From: Spirosoma aerolatum
Lineage (GTDB): Bacteria; Bacteroidota; Bacteroidia; Cytophagales; Spirosomataceae
Direction: 5' to 3'
Assembly (NCBI RefSeq): GCF_002056795.1
Contig: NZ_CP020104.1
Span: 7,905,001-7,959,595, forward strand
Length of the DNA stretch: 54,595 nt
In this document: positions 7,266 to 17,120 of the stretch, piece after piece
Layout of the letters: the number at the start of each line of letters is the position of its first letter
How positions within the stretch are numbered: position 1 is the first letter of the stretch
The notes under the pieces: generated by a model
The model's input: only the letters and a program-made list of their open reading frames with translations
The model's database searches: none
Told to the model about the DNA's origin: nothing
Position numbers and translations under genes: made by a program

Positions 7266-10200
7266 CTATTTACTTACCTTTTGCAAATATTGATTCGCTT
7301 CTTTTTTATAAAATAAATTATAGTTAGGTGTAACTGAACGTAAAACCTCTACTTGCTTTGATTTGTTCTGCAGATTGGTGGAGTCAAAAAATGCAGGTGT
7401 ACTACGCTTCGTTGACTTTGCCGCTTCAGCCTGACGCTTGGGGTCTTCCTCCTGTTGCTTTAAAGCTTTCTCAGATTCAAGCAAACGAACCATAATTTCT
7501 TGCTGACGATTAATTAAATTTTGATTTACACGCTTATTAACCAAATCGGTTTCGGACTCATCCATTTTTTCCATCAAGTCCTTAATCTGCTTTTCTTGCT
7601 GTTTACCCACTTCTGTACCCTTTGCATTTTCTTCAAGTTTCTTCAGCATCTGCCGGATCATTGCCTGCTCAGCAGCCATTTGGGAAAGCTCTTCAGATAA
7701 TCCCCTACCCGTTTTTCCTCCTTTTTGTAATTGTTGCATTTTGCCATTTAGCTGCTGTTGCATCTCGCCTAATCCACTTGGATTTTGTCCTTTTTTGCCT
7801 CCTTTTCCTTTTCCGGGCATGGCCATCGCATTCATTTGCTGTTGCATATTTTTCAGCACATCGCTCAACATCAAGGCCAGATTATTGATCGACGTCATGG
7901 CAAATTGTTGCTTGGAAGAAGCCATGCTAAGCCGACGCTCACGAAGTTGCTGAACACTTTCATCCATGTAGCCCTTCATATTCGTCAACTCGCGTGTAAC
8001 AAACGATTGAATCTGCACGACTCGACTGGCTAATGCATTCAAGCTGTCTTCTATAATTTTAGCATCATCCTGGAGCTTTAATTGCTCTTGTGAGAGTTTC
8101 GTAACACGGGGATCTTGCAAGCTCATTCCTCGGAAATCTTTCATAACCCTTTCCTGTCCAAACGAAAGTGTAATCAGATTATCGAGGATATTTCTGAGGT
8201 CATCCATATTCTCCTGCATCTCCTGCATCTCGGCCGATTGCATGGATTCTTTCATGGATTTACTCATGGCTCGCATGGATTTCGCAGACTTTTGTTGTTT
8301 GGAAGCCGCCTGTTTTCCTTGATTACTTTTCATATTTTTAGAGGCATCTTCCATGTCTTTTTCAATCTCTTGCTGCTCTTTTTCGGATGATTCCGGTTTA
8401 TTTAGATCATCTTTCTCGGCTTGCTTTTCAAGTTCTTTTAACTGCTCCTGTGTGTTTTTAAAATCCTCCTGTGATTTCTCCTGTTGCTTTTGCTGATCCT
8501 CAGACGTCTCGTTTTTCTTAGCGTTTTCCTGAGCTTGTTTCTCCAGATTCTCGGCTTGTTTCTCCAGATTCTCGGCAATGTTATTGACCTTCTGCTCAAG
8601 CTGCATCTGTTTGAAAAGCTTCAAAGCCCGATCCAGATCGCGCTCCATATTACGCTCCTTTCGGCTTAACTTATCAAGTAAATCAGAAGCTTTTTCATCC
8701 TGTTTGCGCTCCAGCAATTGCTTCAGTTGCTCATATAATTGCTTGGATTCTGGATCGAGCAATTCATTGAAAAGCTTTTGAAGCTGTTCCAACTTATCCT
8801 GCATTGCCTGATTTTGCTGAGCAAAACGCTGTTGCGTATCGTTCGTTTTTTGGAACTGCTCCTGGAGCTTTTGAATCTCTTTCAAAAGCTCTTCTCTCTT
8901 TTGTAGTACGTCCTGCAATTGTTTTTTGTCCTGAAAGTCGGAAGATTTTTTAGTTCGCATCCGGTCTTCCATCTGATTCAGCTCATTCTTAATTGCCTGC
9001 GTTTTACTCAAGGCATTGTCAATTTGCTGCTCTGTCTTCTCTGCCGATTTATCAACCTGCTTCTGAATTTCAGCATTCGAAGGCACTACAAAATTGAGTT
9101 GATTTGACCGGCTTGATTTTGGCCCATTGACCCCATCGTTGTCCCATACCTGAACGTAATATTCCAACCGATCTTCCTGTCCAAGCTTAAGGCTATCGAG
9201 CGACCAATTATAAACGAAGTTCTGAGAAGTGGTCGAATGATTAACGGGAATGTCCTTGACGTAAAGTGGTGAAGGCTGGTTTCCACGGATAATTTTGTAA
9301 TTAAGCTTCAGTTTTGAGAAGCCATAATCGTCAGATACCAAGCCAGATAGTGCTATATAATTGTAGGTAACGGTGTCCTGAATTCGGTCAACTGAGATTT
9401 GCGGATACCGGTCAGGTATTACTTGAACATTATATTGAATTGTGGATGGAGAGGCAACCTGACCGTTTTTTAATGAAACCGTATAGACTGCATTTTGCAT
9501 CAACCGTCGGTTTAAAACAAACGTGTTGTCATCAACAAGGCGAGCTGGCGTCGGTTTCGGTTCAGTGTTAAAACGTAGCAAAAGAGAGTCAGTATGATCG
9601 GCTGCAAATTCCCAATTGACTACTGTTCCCTGAGGCACCAATAAATTTCCAACGTTCGATAATTGCTCGGTAGGCTTATTTAAGTAAGCAGGATAATCGA
9701 GCCGAACATTGAAGGATAGAACAGCCGGACGATCGATCAGAGTAACTTTATAAGCTGGCGAATTGAACCCAGCCGCTTCAAGACGAAAATCCAGATCTCG
9801 CTGTAGGTTGTCGAAGTTGTAGGTAAACTTATCCCCAGATTGATCGAGCTTAAATCGAGTTCCATTGGCTACCACATAAACGGCCTGTGGAAGGGCATCT
9901 CCTGTAAGTTTTACCGTGAGTGGAAAGTCTTCGTTTCGGAAGGCTTTCATCGATTTATTCTGAATGACAAACTGAAAAGGAGCCTCCTCTACAAAGTCTT
10001 TATTATAATTAACCAGGCGTATCGATGACTTGGCGAAAAAAGATGGATTTACGATCAGAATCATTAGAATCAATGCCAGGGGCGGAATCGCGTATTTTAG
10101 AAACTGGCGGTTCTTACTGATCTCAATAGCATTAGCAAACCGGTTTATCAATAATTGTTGAGAACGTTGATTCAAACTTGCCTGAAGTAAATCACTTTGA

Positions 10201-10568
10201 TCGGTAGAGATACGTTGAAGCTGAAGTGTATTTAGAAGCTTATCCCCTACTTCAGGAAAAAACGTCCCGATCTGGCGAGCTGCTTCGTCATTCGACAATG
10301 GTTTATTAAGACCGTAAAGACTCATCAATGGGCGAACAATAAATAAATATAACCCTGCAAAAGCAGTCAGAAGAAAGCTGAAAAATAAAATGGCTCTTCC
10401 TGTAGAACTGAAACGGCCAATAAATTCGGCCGTATTAACCAGAAGATAGCCACTGCCAATAAGTGCAATAAAGAACAAACTGCCCTTCACCAACTGATTT
10501 TGGAAGTAGCGTTTCTTATACTCATCAATGCGTTGCAGTAGCGTTGTATAGGCGGCTGATGATTGCAT
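7266..10568 (-). CDS. DUF4175 family protein, membrane-anchored with long coiled coil
   Basis: An 1100-residue protein. Two hydrophobic helices lie near the N-terminus (about 28-48 and 58-78) and a third at about 152-172. A beta-rich region follows at about 180-500. From about 500 the protein is dominated by Gln/Lys/Glu-rich coiled coil (for example EQIDNALSKTQAIKNELNQM and repeated ENLEKQA units). It then has a Gly/Lys-rich stretch (MPGKGKGGKKGQNPSG) and a further helical tail. This is the layout of the Bacteroidota DUF4175 family, whose function is not established. Inference: an inner-membrane protein with a large periplasmic part. The gene upstream on the same strand (10588-10941) ends 19 bases from its start, so the two are probably co-transcribed. 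Confidence 0.88.
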   Translation of the reverse strand: MQSSAAYTTLLQRIDEYKKRYFQNQLVKGSLFFIALIGSGYLLVNTAEFIGRFSSTGRAILFFSFLLTAFAGLYLFIVRPLMSLYGLNKPLSNDEAARQIGTFFPEVGDKLLNTLQLQRISTDQSDLLQASLNQRSQQLLINRFANAIEISKNRQFLKYAIPPLALILMILIVNPSFFAKSSIRLVNYNKDFVEEAPFQFVIQNKSMKAFRNEDFPLTVKLTGDALPQAVYVVANGTRFKLDQSGDKFTYNFDNLQRDLDFRLEAAGFNSPAYKVTLIDRPAVLSFNVRLDYPAYLNKPTEQLSNVGNLLVPQGTVVNWEFAADHTDSLLLRFNTEPKPTPARLVDDNTFVLNRRLMQNAVYTVSLKNGQVASPSTIQYNVQVIPDRYPQISVDRIQDTVTYNYIALSGLVSDDYGFSKLKLNYKIIRGNQPSPLYVKDIPVNHSTTSQNFVYNWSLDSLKLGQEDRLEYYVQVWDNDGVNGPKSSRSNQLNFVVPSNAEIQKQVDKSAEKTEQQIDNALSKTQAIKNELNQMEDRMRTKKSSDFQDKKQLQDVLQKREELLKEIQKLQEQFQKTNDTQQRFAQQNQAMQDKLEQLQKLFNELLDPESKQLYEQLKQLLERKQDEKASDLLDKLSRKERNMERDLDRALKLFKQMQLEQKVNNIAENLEKQAENLEKQAQENAKKNETSEDQQKQQEKSQEDFKNTQEQLKELEKQAEKDDLNKPESSEKEQQEIEKDMEDASKNMKSNQGKQAASKQQKSAKSMRAMSKSMKESMQSAEMQEMQENMDDLRNILDNLITLSFGQERVMKDFRGMSLQDPRVTKLSQEQLKLQDDAKIIEDSLNALASRVVQIQSFVTRELTNMKGYMDESVQQLRERRLSMASSKQQFAMTSINNLALMLSDVLKNMQQQMNAMAMPGKGKGGKKGQNPSGLGEMQQQLNGKMQQLQKGGKTGRGLSEELSQMAAEQAMIRQMLKKLEENAKGTEVGKQQEKQIKDLMEKMDESETDLVNKRVNQNLINRQQEIMVRLLESEKALKQQEEDPKRQAEAAKSTKRSTPAFFDSTNLQNKSKQVEVLRSVTPNYNLFYKKEANQYLQKVSK
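8534..8575. repeat. 21-bp perfect tandem duplication inside the DUF4175 gene
   Basis: Two identical 21-base units, 8534-8554 and 8555-8575, encode the repeated heptad ENLEKQA. The duplication keeps frame and adds one coiled-coil heptad. Confidence 0.95.
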
Positions 10569-10587
10569 ACAAATTCAGGTTGAGCAG

Positions 10588-10941
10588 TTAAACAAATAAG
10601 GTTTCGAAATAGTGAATCACGTGCTGCTTCAGAAAAATCTCCTGGGTTAATAAATCTCCATGAGGTATCGGTTTGGCAAGCGTCCATTGTGGCCAGCCAT
10701 CCTGATCGTATCCTTCCAGGGTGTAGTATCCCGATAGACTTAATACTCGGCAAACGGCAACGTGCATTAAGTCCTGTTTCGCTTCTTTAGAGAAACGTTT
10801 GGGGCCAGTACCTAACTCTTGTACACCGATAAGAAAAAGAACGGCATTGAGATCGGCTGGACGCTTCCCAACTACCTGAGCTAACTGATCAAGTAACTGT
10901 TCCCAATCTTTATCTATACTTTTTTCTTCGTTGGCGTCCAT
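10588..10941 (-). CDS. Conserved-looking small protein of unknown function
   Basis: A 117-residue soluble, acidic protein with no signal peptide or membrane segment. Visible features are an acidic N-terminus, a helical middle (ADLNAVLFLIGVQELG) and an aromatic stretch GYYTLEGYDQDGWPQWTL. I do not recognise a named domain. The composition and regular alternation of hydrophobic residues support a real protein. It is divergent from comF, with a gap of about 58 bases, and lies immediately upstream of the DUF4175 gene on the same strand, so the two may share a transcript. Confidence 0.7.
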   Translation of the reverse strand: MDANEEKSIDKDWEQLLDQLAQVVGKRPADLNAVLFLIGVQELGTGPKRFSKEAKQDLMHVAVCRVLSLSGYYTLEGYDQDGWPQWTLAKPIPHGDLLTQEIFLKQHVIHYFETLFV

Positions 10942-10999
10942 AAGAACTATTCTTCTCTCTAAATTACAATGTTTTACAATTATTTAACGATGGTTTACA

Positions 11000-11710
11000 A
11001 TGTTTCGATTTATCCGTCCGACACTTAATGAGTTTATTGACCTTCTTTTTCCTCAATTATGCTTTGGCTGTGATAAGCCGCTGGAATTCAGTGAAAAAGT
11101 GTTGTGTACGCCTTGTCGAATAAATTTGCCCGAAACCGGTCATCACTGTGAACCATACGACCAAAATCTCCTCAATAAGTTTGCCGGAAAAGTACCGATT
11201 CAATTTTTAGCCTCTTACCTGTACTTTAATAAAGGAGGCATAGTTCAAAAATTAATTCATGGCATAAAATATAAGGGCTATAAAGAGGCAGCCAAAGAAA
11301 TAGCCAGTTGGTACGGGCATCAACTAAAATTAGAAAATAGATTTGTTAAGGATATAGACGTAATTCTGGGTGTTCCGTTGCATAAAAGTCGATTGCAGCA
11401 ACGTGGCTATAATCAGGCCGATTGGATAGCTGATGGACTTGCCGAATCTTTGGGAATTCCTTTTCGCACAGATGTACTTATTCGTCAGCAATTTAAGGCC
11501 TCTCAAACGCATAAAAATCGCTTAGAACGCTGGGAAAATGTAAAAACGGTATTTGCAGTGGTTGACAAGGAATCGATCAAAGGAAAGCATGTTTTAGTGG
11601 TTGATGATGTGCTTACTACAGGAGCTACGCTTGAAGCCTGTGCACAGGAGCTATTAAAGGCTGGCTGCGGAGCCGTTAGTGTAATTACCCTTGCTGTAGC
11701 AGGAAAGTAA
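11000..11710 (+). CDS. comF: ComF family phosphoribosyltransferase-like protein
   Basis: A 236-residue protein. An N-terminal zinc-finger-like region has CFGC at 21-24 and CTPC at 36-39, followed by a type I phosphoribosyltransferase domain. The PRPP-binding loop is VLVVDDVLTTGAT at about 198-210, and GVPLHKSRLQQRGYNQAD (about 124-141) is the ComF/GntX signature. ComF helps DNA uptake in naturally competent bacteria; in others the role is unclear. The gene is the only plus-strand gene between 2 and 20.5 kb. An 11-bp direct repeat (TTACAATGTTT at 10964-10974 and 10995-11005) includes the start codon, so the ATG at 11000 is the second of two similar sites; only this one opens the frame that fits the family N-terminus. 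Confidence 0.9.
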   Translation: MFRFIRPTLNEFIDLLFPQLCFGCDKPLEFSEKVLCTPCRINLPETGHHCEPYDQNLLNKFAGKVPIQFLASYLYFNKGGIVQKLIHGIKYKGYKEAAKEIASWYGHQLKLENRFVKDIDVILGVPLHKSRLQQRGYNQADWIADGLAESLGIPFRTDVLIRQQFKASQTHKNRLERWENVKTVFAVVDKESIKGKHVLVVDDVLTTGATLEACAQELLKAGCGAVSVITLAVAGK

Positions 11711-11750
11711 TCTTCAAAGGCTTTTCTTATTAGCTCAATTTTTGTCAAAA

Positions 11751-11785
11751 AAAAAACGGCCATCCATTTCTGAATGACCGTTTTT
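11751..11785. terminator. Bidirectional terminator between comF and the gldJ-like gene
   Basis: The arms AAAAACGGcCATcCA and TGaATGaCCGTTTTT pair with two mismatches or wobbles, between A-rich and T-rich flanks. It lies between two convergent genes and can serve both. Confidence 0.75.
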
Positions 11786-11802
11786 CTACTTGGAGAAGAT
11801 TA

Positions 11803-13059
11803 CTATTTATTTCGGCCAACACCGATCATGGCGCAACGGAAACCAATCATAGCCGTAGCTGAGTCTTGATCCAAGAAGCGACGCGTACCCGGTGATAACC
11901 AGTAGGCTACATCATTCCACGAGCCACCTTTATAAACACGCAGTTTATCGTCGATAAGTGACTGTTTGTTTTTCGTATCATAATTTTTTGCATCATCAAC
12001 GTATCCATTTCGACGAACCGGGTTCAAGTCATTAACGTCTTGATAAGATAGCGGGCGATATACGTCCATCACCCATTCGTTTACGTTTCCAGCCATGTTA
12101 TACAGGCCGAAATCGTTGGCTGGATATGCATAAATTTCAGCCGTTATAATCGCACCGTCATTTGACCGCCCGGCGATACCGGCATAGTCACCACGACCGC
12201 GTTTAAAGTTAGCCAGCATTTGGCCTTGTTTTCGGCCTTTTTTCGGGTTACGAACCGAAGAACCATCCCAAGGATAAATCCGCTGATTAATTTGATTCTC
12301 GTCCATGTATTGCGTGCCTATCAGGGCCTTAGCAGCGTATTCCCACTCTGCTTCGGTTGGAAGGCGATAATCAGGCAGAATAGTACCGCTTTCCAGACTG
12401 GGTTTAGCTGGTGCCGTTGAAGTTGCTTCGGCCAGTGCCGCATCATCAGCTTTTTTGGATTTCCGCTTCAGAGAAAAACCGCCCCCCTTCTGCTTGACAC
12501 TACCTTTTGCCAACTCATTATTGACTGCATTCGACCGCCAGATTGCATAGTCGTTTGCCTGCACCCACGAAACACCAACAACTGGATAATACCGGAAAGC
12601 CGGATAACGTAGATATTGTGTTACGTATGAATCGTTGAAAGACAAAGGGTTCGACCAAACGGTAGTATCTGGTAAAGCTGCTTTAACAACTTCTTCCGAT
12701 GAATCCCGAGAAATCGCGTTTAAGTATTCGAGGTAGTGAACGTTAGCCATTTCTGTTTCGTCCATATAGAACGACTGGATCGACACTGTACGCTCACGGT
12801 TATCACGTGTGTTCATCACATCCTCTTCGAGGGCACCCATCGTGAACCGGCCACCTTCAATGAAGACCAGGTTAGGACCAGCCTTTTGGCCTGCAAATTT
12901 CTTTACCTGAAAACCATCTTTCTGATTGTAAGCAATTCCCGTCGCCGTACTCTTCTTACCGGGTTGCACACTGGTCGGGTGCTTGGGCTTACAGGATGCC
13001 AGGGCTGCCGTTGCCAGCAGCACATAAGCCGCTCGTTGCAGGTGATACTTTTGAATCAT
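11803..13059 (-). CDS. gldJ: GldJ-like gliding motility lipoprotein (SUMF1/formylglycine-generating-enzyme fold)
   Basis: A 418-residue predicted lipoprotein. The ATG at 13059 gives a clean lipoprotein signal (MIQKYHLQRAAYVLLATAALASC, lipobox LASC); a longer reading from 13089 would place extra charged residues before it. The body is a SUMF1/EgtB/PvdO-type domain: GPNLVFIEGGRFTMG, FYMDETEMANVHYLEYL, YYPVVGVSWVQANDYAIW, DYRLPTEAEWEYAA, NMAGNVNEWVMDVY and VYKGGSWNDVAYWL to GFRCAM near the C-terminus. The order and the LPDTTVW...YLRYPAF..YPVVGVSW block resemble GldJ, which is needed for gliding and type IX secretion. GldK and other SUMF1 lipoproteins are possible alternatives. A basic KRKSKK insert lies mid-protein. 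A possible minus-strand -7 element TATTTTTG is at 13087-13094. Confidence 0.78.
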   Translation of the reverse strand: MIQKYHLQRAAYVLLATAALASCKPKHPTSVQPGKKSTATGIAYNQKDGFQVKKFAGQKAGPNLVFIEGGRFTMGALEEDVMNTRDNRERTVSIQSFYMDETEMANVHYLEYLNAISRDSSEEVVKAALPDTTVWSNPLSFNDSYVTQYLRYPAFRYYPVVGVSWVQANDYAIWRSNAVNNELAKGSVKQKGGGFSLKRKSKKADDAALAEATSTAPAKPSLESGTILPDYRLPTEAEWEYAAKALIGTQYMDENQINQRIYPWDGSSVRNPKKGRKQGQMLANFKRGRGDYAGIAGRSNDGAIITAEIYAYPANDFGLYNMAGNVNEWVMDVYRPLSYQDVNDLNPVRRNGYVDDAKNYDTKNKQSLIDDKLRVYKGGSWNDVAYWLSPGTRRFLDQDSATAMIGFRCAMIGVGRNK

Positions 13060-13181
13060 TGCTCTATTTGTGTAAAAACGTAGGTGCAAAAATAAGATAA
13101 AAGCTGTAAGACATTCGTAGTAAGATGTTTGAGTAACAATATGGATTGTATTTTTCTCAAAAATCTTACTTCTCGTATCAA

Positions 13182-16100
13182 TTAATTGGTCATTGCGCCT
13201 AAAATTTCATCCAACTGCTCCACTGAGTATACATCAGTATGGGTAAAAATCGGCCTTCCTTTTAACTCCTTAAGCGAGCATTTGGTAGGGTTTCGCTTTA
13301 TGTACTCAATTACCTTGCCAAATTGGTCGGATCGGAAGAAGTCATCATTCCCGTTAGAAACGAAGTATCCTTTGAGGATATTATTCTTAATCGTCAGTTT
13401 TTCAAGGTATAATTGCTCTGCTTTCCAGCGAACATTGACCATTTTGATCAGATTCTTAACTTCCTCCGGCATTGGGCCGAACCGGTCGATAATTTCTTGC
13501 CGAAAGGCCTGAAGTTCTTCATCATTTTGTAGGCTATCCAATCGAGTGTATAACGCCAATCTTTCCGATATATTGGAGACATATCGCTCTGGAATGACCA
13601 CTTGTAAATCTGTCTCAATAACGGTATCAGGCAAAGAGAGTTTTAAGTCGCCGGGCTTCGTTTCAAACAAGTCTTTAAACTCATTCTCACGGAGTTCCTG
13701 AACGGCTTCGTCAAGAACCTTATGATACATTTCGAAGCCAAGATCATTGATAAATCCACTTTGTTCTGCTCCTAGCAAGTTACCAGCACCCCGAATATCG
13801 AGATCGCGCATAGCTATTTTAAACCCTTCGCCCAAATCTGAAAAATCTTCCAGCGTTTGGAGTCGTTTGCGGGCATCGGCCGTCAGTACCGACGGTGGCG
13901 GAGTTAGGAGATAGCAGAACGCTTTTCGGTTCGATCGCCCTACCCTACCCCGCATCTGGTGCAAATCAGACAAACCAAAATAATGGGCATTGTTGATCAG
14001 TATGGTATTGGCGTTCGGAATATCTAAACCTGATTCGATGATATTCGTTGATACCAGTACATCGTAATCACCCTCAATAAACCGAGTCATGATGCGCTCC
14101 AGACGGTCGCCATCCATTTGGCCATGAGCCACACCAATGCGTGCTTCGGGTACCAGCCGCATGATCAGATTCCCGATAGATTCGATGTCATTTACTCGGT
14201 TATGGACGAAGAAAACCTGCCCCCCGCGCCGAATTTCATAACTAACAGCGTCGCGTATAACCGCTTCATTGTAAGGATGTACTTCTGTCGTAACTGGCTG
14301 GCGATTTGGTGGAGGAGTTGCTATAACCGATAAATCACGAGCGCCCATTAAGGAGAAATGGAGCGTCCTTGGAATCGGTGTTGCCGTTAAGGTTAATACA
14401 TCGACTTCAACCCGCATTTCTTTCAACCGATCTTTGGTTTTTACTCCGAATTTCTGTTCCTCGTCGATGATTAACAAGCCTAAGTCCTTGAATTTGATGT
14501 CTTTATTGACGATTCGGTGCGTACCGATTAGAATTCCAATTTCGCCTGAAGCCACTCCTTTTACAATTTCTTTTACCTGGCTAGCAGATCTGAATCGATT
14601 GATATAATTGATTTTGACGGGGAAGTCGGCCATACGTTCCGAAAATGTTTTGAAGTGCTGCATAGCCAGAATCGTTGTTGGGACTAGCACAGCCACCTGT
14701 TTATTATCAGATACGGCTTTAAAGGCAGCGCGTATAGCTACTTCGGTTTTACCAAAACCTACATCCCCACAAATCAGTCGATCCATTGGATGTGGTCGTT
14801 CCATATCGTCTTTTACATCGTTGGTTGCTTTCGCCTGATCGGGTGTATCCTCATATAAAAACGACGATTCAAGCTCAGCTTGTAAGAAACTATCCCGACT
14901 ATAGGCATAACCAGGAGCTGTTCGGCGTTTGGCATAGAGAGCAATCAGCTCACGGGCAATGTCTTTAACTTGCTTCCTAATTCGTGACTTTTTCTGCTCC
15001 CACTCCTGAGATCCCAGTTTACTCATCACGGGTGGACCCCCTTCGCGGCCACTATATTTCGCGATTTTATGTAAGCTGTGGATGCTGACAAGCAGAATAT
15101 CATTGTCTCGGTAAATTAACCGGATGGCTTCCTGCTCATTACCAGCGTGATCCACTTTTTCTAAGCCGGCAAATCGACCAATGCCGTGATCAACGTGGGT
15201 AATATAATCACCGGGTTGTAGGGTTTTTAATTCACGTAATGTAAGCGCCTTTGATTTCGAGAATTTATCCTGAACCCGGTATTTGTAATATCGATCAAAT
15301 ATCTGGTGATCGGTGAAGCAGGCAATTTTCAGTACTTCATCGATATACCCCTCCCGTAACCCAATATTCATGGGTTGAAATTTTACGAAAGGATCGAGTT
15401 CTTCAAAAATTGTTCGCAATCGGTCCAACTGTTTGAACGATTCGGCTGCGATGATATTGGTAAATCCCTTCGCCTGATTGTCGGCTAGGGTGTCGATCAG
15501 ACGTTTAAAATCCTTGTTAAATGAGGGCTGGGGCTTTGATGTATATTGTTGTCGACCTTCTGTTTTGAAATAAAATTTACGGCCAAATTCAACAGTTCGA
15601 AAGCGTTTCAACTCATTCAGAAACGATCGGCGGGTTTCAAACAACTCATTCGGGTCCGACACAACCTGAATACCACCACTACCCGCTAAAATGGAATCAA
15701 AACTTTGCTCTGCTTTTTCGTAGCAACTCTCAATAATCTCAAGTGCGAATTCAACATCCTTGGCCCATATCGTTGTATCAGGCGGTAGAAAATCGAAAAA
15801 TGGCTCACGGGTCTCTTCAACTAACTTGGTCTGAATGTTTGGTATAATATTAATGAAGTCAACAGGGTCGGTTGAAAGCTGAGATTCTGGATTGAACTTT
15901 CGTATACTTTCTACTTCATTATCGAACAGATCGATTCGATATGGGTATTCACTGGCAAACGAGAATACATCAATTATACCACCACGAACTGAAAACTGGC
16001 CCGCTTCATAGACGAAATCCGTTTTTTCAAATTCATACGTTTGGAGAAGTTCAGCAACGAAATGCGTATCCAGTTTCTCTCCTGCCCGAATCGTCAACGT

Positions 16101-16535
16101 ATTGGCTTGAAGGGAGCGTTTGTTGATAACTTTTTCCGACAAGGCTTCTGGATACGTGACTAATACGATGCCTTCTTTTGGAGCAGGATTTAGTTTGTTC
16201 AACACTTCTGCCCGCATCAATACGTTGGCATTTTCAATCTCCTCAAACTGGTAAGGCTTTTTATACGACATCGGAAACAGCAATACCTCACGGCTGAGCA
16301 GATGCTGAAGGTCGTTGAAAAAGTAGGCTGCCTCATCGCGGTCCGTTGAAATAAATAGATGATTTCCGCTAACTAATTTGTAAATGGCTGAGGCTAAAAC
16401 AGCGTCTAGACTCCCTGCCAGACCTTTGATTTGAAGGCGCTGAGGCTCGTCGGTTTTCTTATGGCTGAGGGGCTCGGCCAACAACTTAATAAAACTATCT
16501 TCGGTATATAGACCGAGTAATTCGTCGGGTTTCAA
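13182..16535 (-). CDS. mfd: Transcription-repair coupling factor
   Basis: A 1117-residue DNA translocase that removes RNA polymerase stalled at lesions and recruits UvrA. Domains appear in the usual order. The N-terminal UvrB-like region is followed by the RNA polymerase-interacting domain, around LKTLQPGDYITHVDHGIGRFAGLE. The two RecA-like helicase lobes come next, with Walker A GDVGFGKTEVAIRAAF, DEEQ in LLIIDEEQKFGVKTKDRL, TATPIPRTL and QMRGRVGRS. The C-terminal domain with LPxxYV-like sequence (VIPERYVSNISERLALY) is complete. Length is normal. No frameshift or truncation is seen. It is preceded on the same strand by the barstar-like gene, with a weak terminator between them. Confidence 0.97.
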   Translation of the reverse strand: MKPDELLGLYTEDSFIKLLAEPLSHKKTDEPQRLQIKGLAGSLDAVLASAIYKLVSGNHLFISTDRDEAAYFFNDLQHLLSREVLLFPMSYKKPYQFEEIENANVLMRAEVLNKLNPAPKEGIVLVTYPEALSEKVINKRSLQANTLTIRAGEKLDTHFVAELLQTYEFEKTDFVYEAGQFSVRGGIIDVFSFASEYPYRIDLFDNEVESIRKFNPESQLSTDPVDFINIIPNIQTKLVEETREPFFDFLPPDTTIWAKDVEFALEIIESCYEKAEQSFDSILAGSGGIQVVSDPNELFETRRSFLNELKRFRTVEFGRKFYFKTEGRQQYTSKPQPSFNKDFKRLIDTLADNQAKGFTNIIAAESFKQLDRLRTIFEELDPFVKFQPMNIGLREGYIDEVLKIACFTDHQIFDRYYKYRVQDKFSKSKALTLRELKTLQPGDYITHVDHGIGRFAGLEKVDHAGNEQEAIRLIYRDNDILLVSIHSLHKIAKYSGREGGPPVMSKLGSQEWEQKKSRIRKQVKDIARELIALYAKRRTAPGYAYSRDSFLQAELESSFLYEDTPDQAKATNDVKDDMERPHPMDRLICGDVGFGKTEVAIRAAFKAVSDNKQVAVLVPTTILAMQHFKTFSERMADFPVKINYINRFRSASQVKEIVKGVASGEIGILIGTHRIVNKDIKFKDLGLLIIDEEQKFGVKTKDRLKEMRVEVDVLTLTATPIPRTLHFSLMGARDLSVIATPPPNRQPVTTEVHPYNEAVIRDAVSYEIRRGGQVFFVHNRVNDIESIGNLIMRLVPEARIGVAHGQMDGDRLERIMTRFIEGDYDVLVSTNIIESGLDIPNANTILINNAHYFGLSDLHQMRGRVGRSNRKAFCYLLTPPPSVLTADARKRLQTLEDFSDLGEGFKIAMRDLDIRGAGNLLGAEQSGFINDLGFEMYHKVLDEAVQELRENEFKDLFETKPGDLKLSLPDTVIETDLQVVIPERYVSNISERLALYTRLDSLQNDEELQAFRQEIIDRFGPMPEEVKNLIKMVNVRWKAEQLYLEKLTIKNNILKGYFVSNGNDDFFRSDQFGKVIEYIKRNPTKCSLKELKGRPIFTHTDVYSVEQLDEILGAMTN

Positions 16536-16562
16536 GCGAATGCAGGTTGTATGTCAAACACG

Positions 16563-16592
16563 AAAAGCCGCTGGAAGGAATATTCCGGCGGC
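16563..16592 (-). terminator. Terminator after the barstar-like gene
   Basis: Arms 16567-16576 (GCCGCTGGAA) and 16583-16592 (TTCCGGCGGC) pair with one wobble around a 6-base loop. Read on the minus strand the stem is followed by TTTT. Confidence 0.6.
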
Positions 16593-16637
16593 ACAATTAG
16601 GTAACAGTAGGTTCGGGAAATTTGTTGCGTTTGCGCG

Positions 16638-17081
16638 TTATTTCAATTTGGATATTTCCAAGTAATCGATTCCTTCGTGTTCCAGCAGTTTTCGAATACG
16701 ATCACTGTCTTCAAAAACAAGAATGATTTCCTTTTTATCATCCAGTTCATCTTCCGTCCATTTCCAATCTTCAGCCGTTGCCTCCAATATACTCAACACA
16801 TTTCTGAGCTTGGCAGGATCTCTTTCTTTACTGATCAGGTCTGCTGTATTGGTAAAGTAAAGAATGATTCGTTCATCCTCTAGCCAGCGCAAATCGTTCA
16901 GTGAATCATTCAAATCATCAAGTGAAAATCCGAAGTCTGGAATCTCTAATAGATCAGCAATTTCTTCGTAAAACTGTCGGAGCGTTGTTGCTTTTTTGCC
17001 ATCGATGTGAGCAATAAAATCGTTGGCGAACCAGGCCTCCAGTTCCTTTTCAGATTGGCTAACCAGGACATTTGGTGTCAT
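16638..17081 (-). CDS. Barstar-like protein (RNase inhibitor family)
   Basis: A 147-residue acidic soluble protein. The run FIAHIDGKKATTLRQFYEEIADLL, then PDFGFSLDDLNDSLNDLRWL, matches the barstar pattern of a short strand, an FY.EIA helix and the LDALNDCLxDLxWL helix that plugs the RNase active site. Barstar family members bind and inhibit guanyl-specific RNases or related toxins. No barnase-like RNase or toxin gene is next to it, so it may be an orphan immunity protein or have another partner. parS lies just upstream of its start, so its promoter would overlap or sit next to ParB-bound DNA. Confidence 0.8.
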   Translation of the reverse strand: MTPNVLVSQSEKELEAWFANDFIAHIDGKKATTLRQFYEEIADLLEIPDFGFSLDDLNDSLNDLRWLEDERIILYFTNTADLISKERDPAKLRNVLSILEATAEDWKWTEDELDDKKEIILVFEDSDRIRKLLEHEGIDYLEISKLK

Positions 17082-17120
17082 GACTTTTTACAAAATATGG
17101 GTGTTCAGAAAAGTGATAAT

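Noticed and set aside
7622..8781. Several plus-strand frames rich in Leu/Phe/Cys
   Set aside because: They are the antisense of the Gln/Lys/Glu-rich coiled coil of the DUF4175 gene, which naturally gives hydrophobic codons on the other strand.
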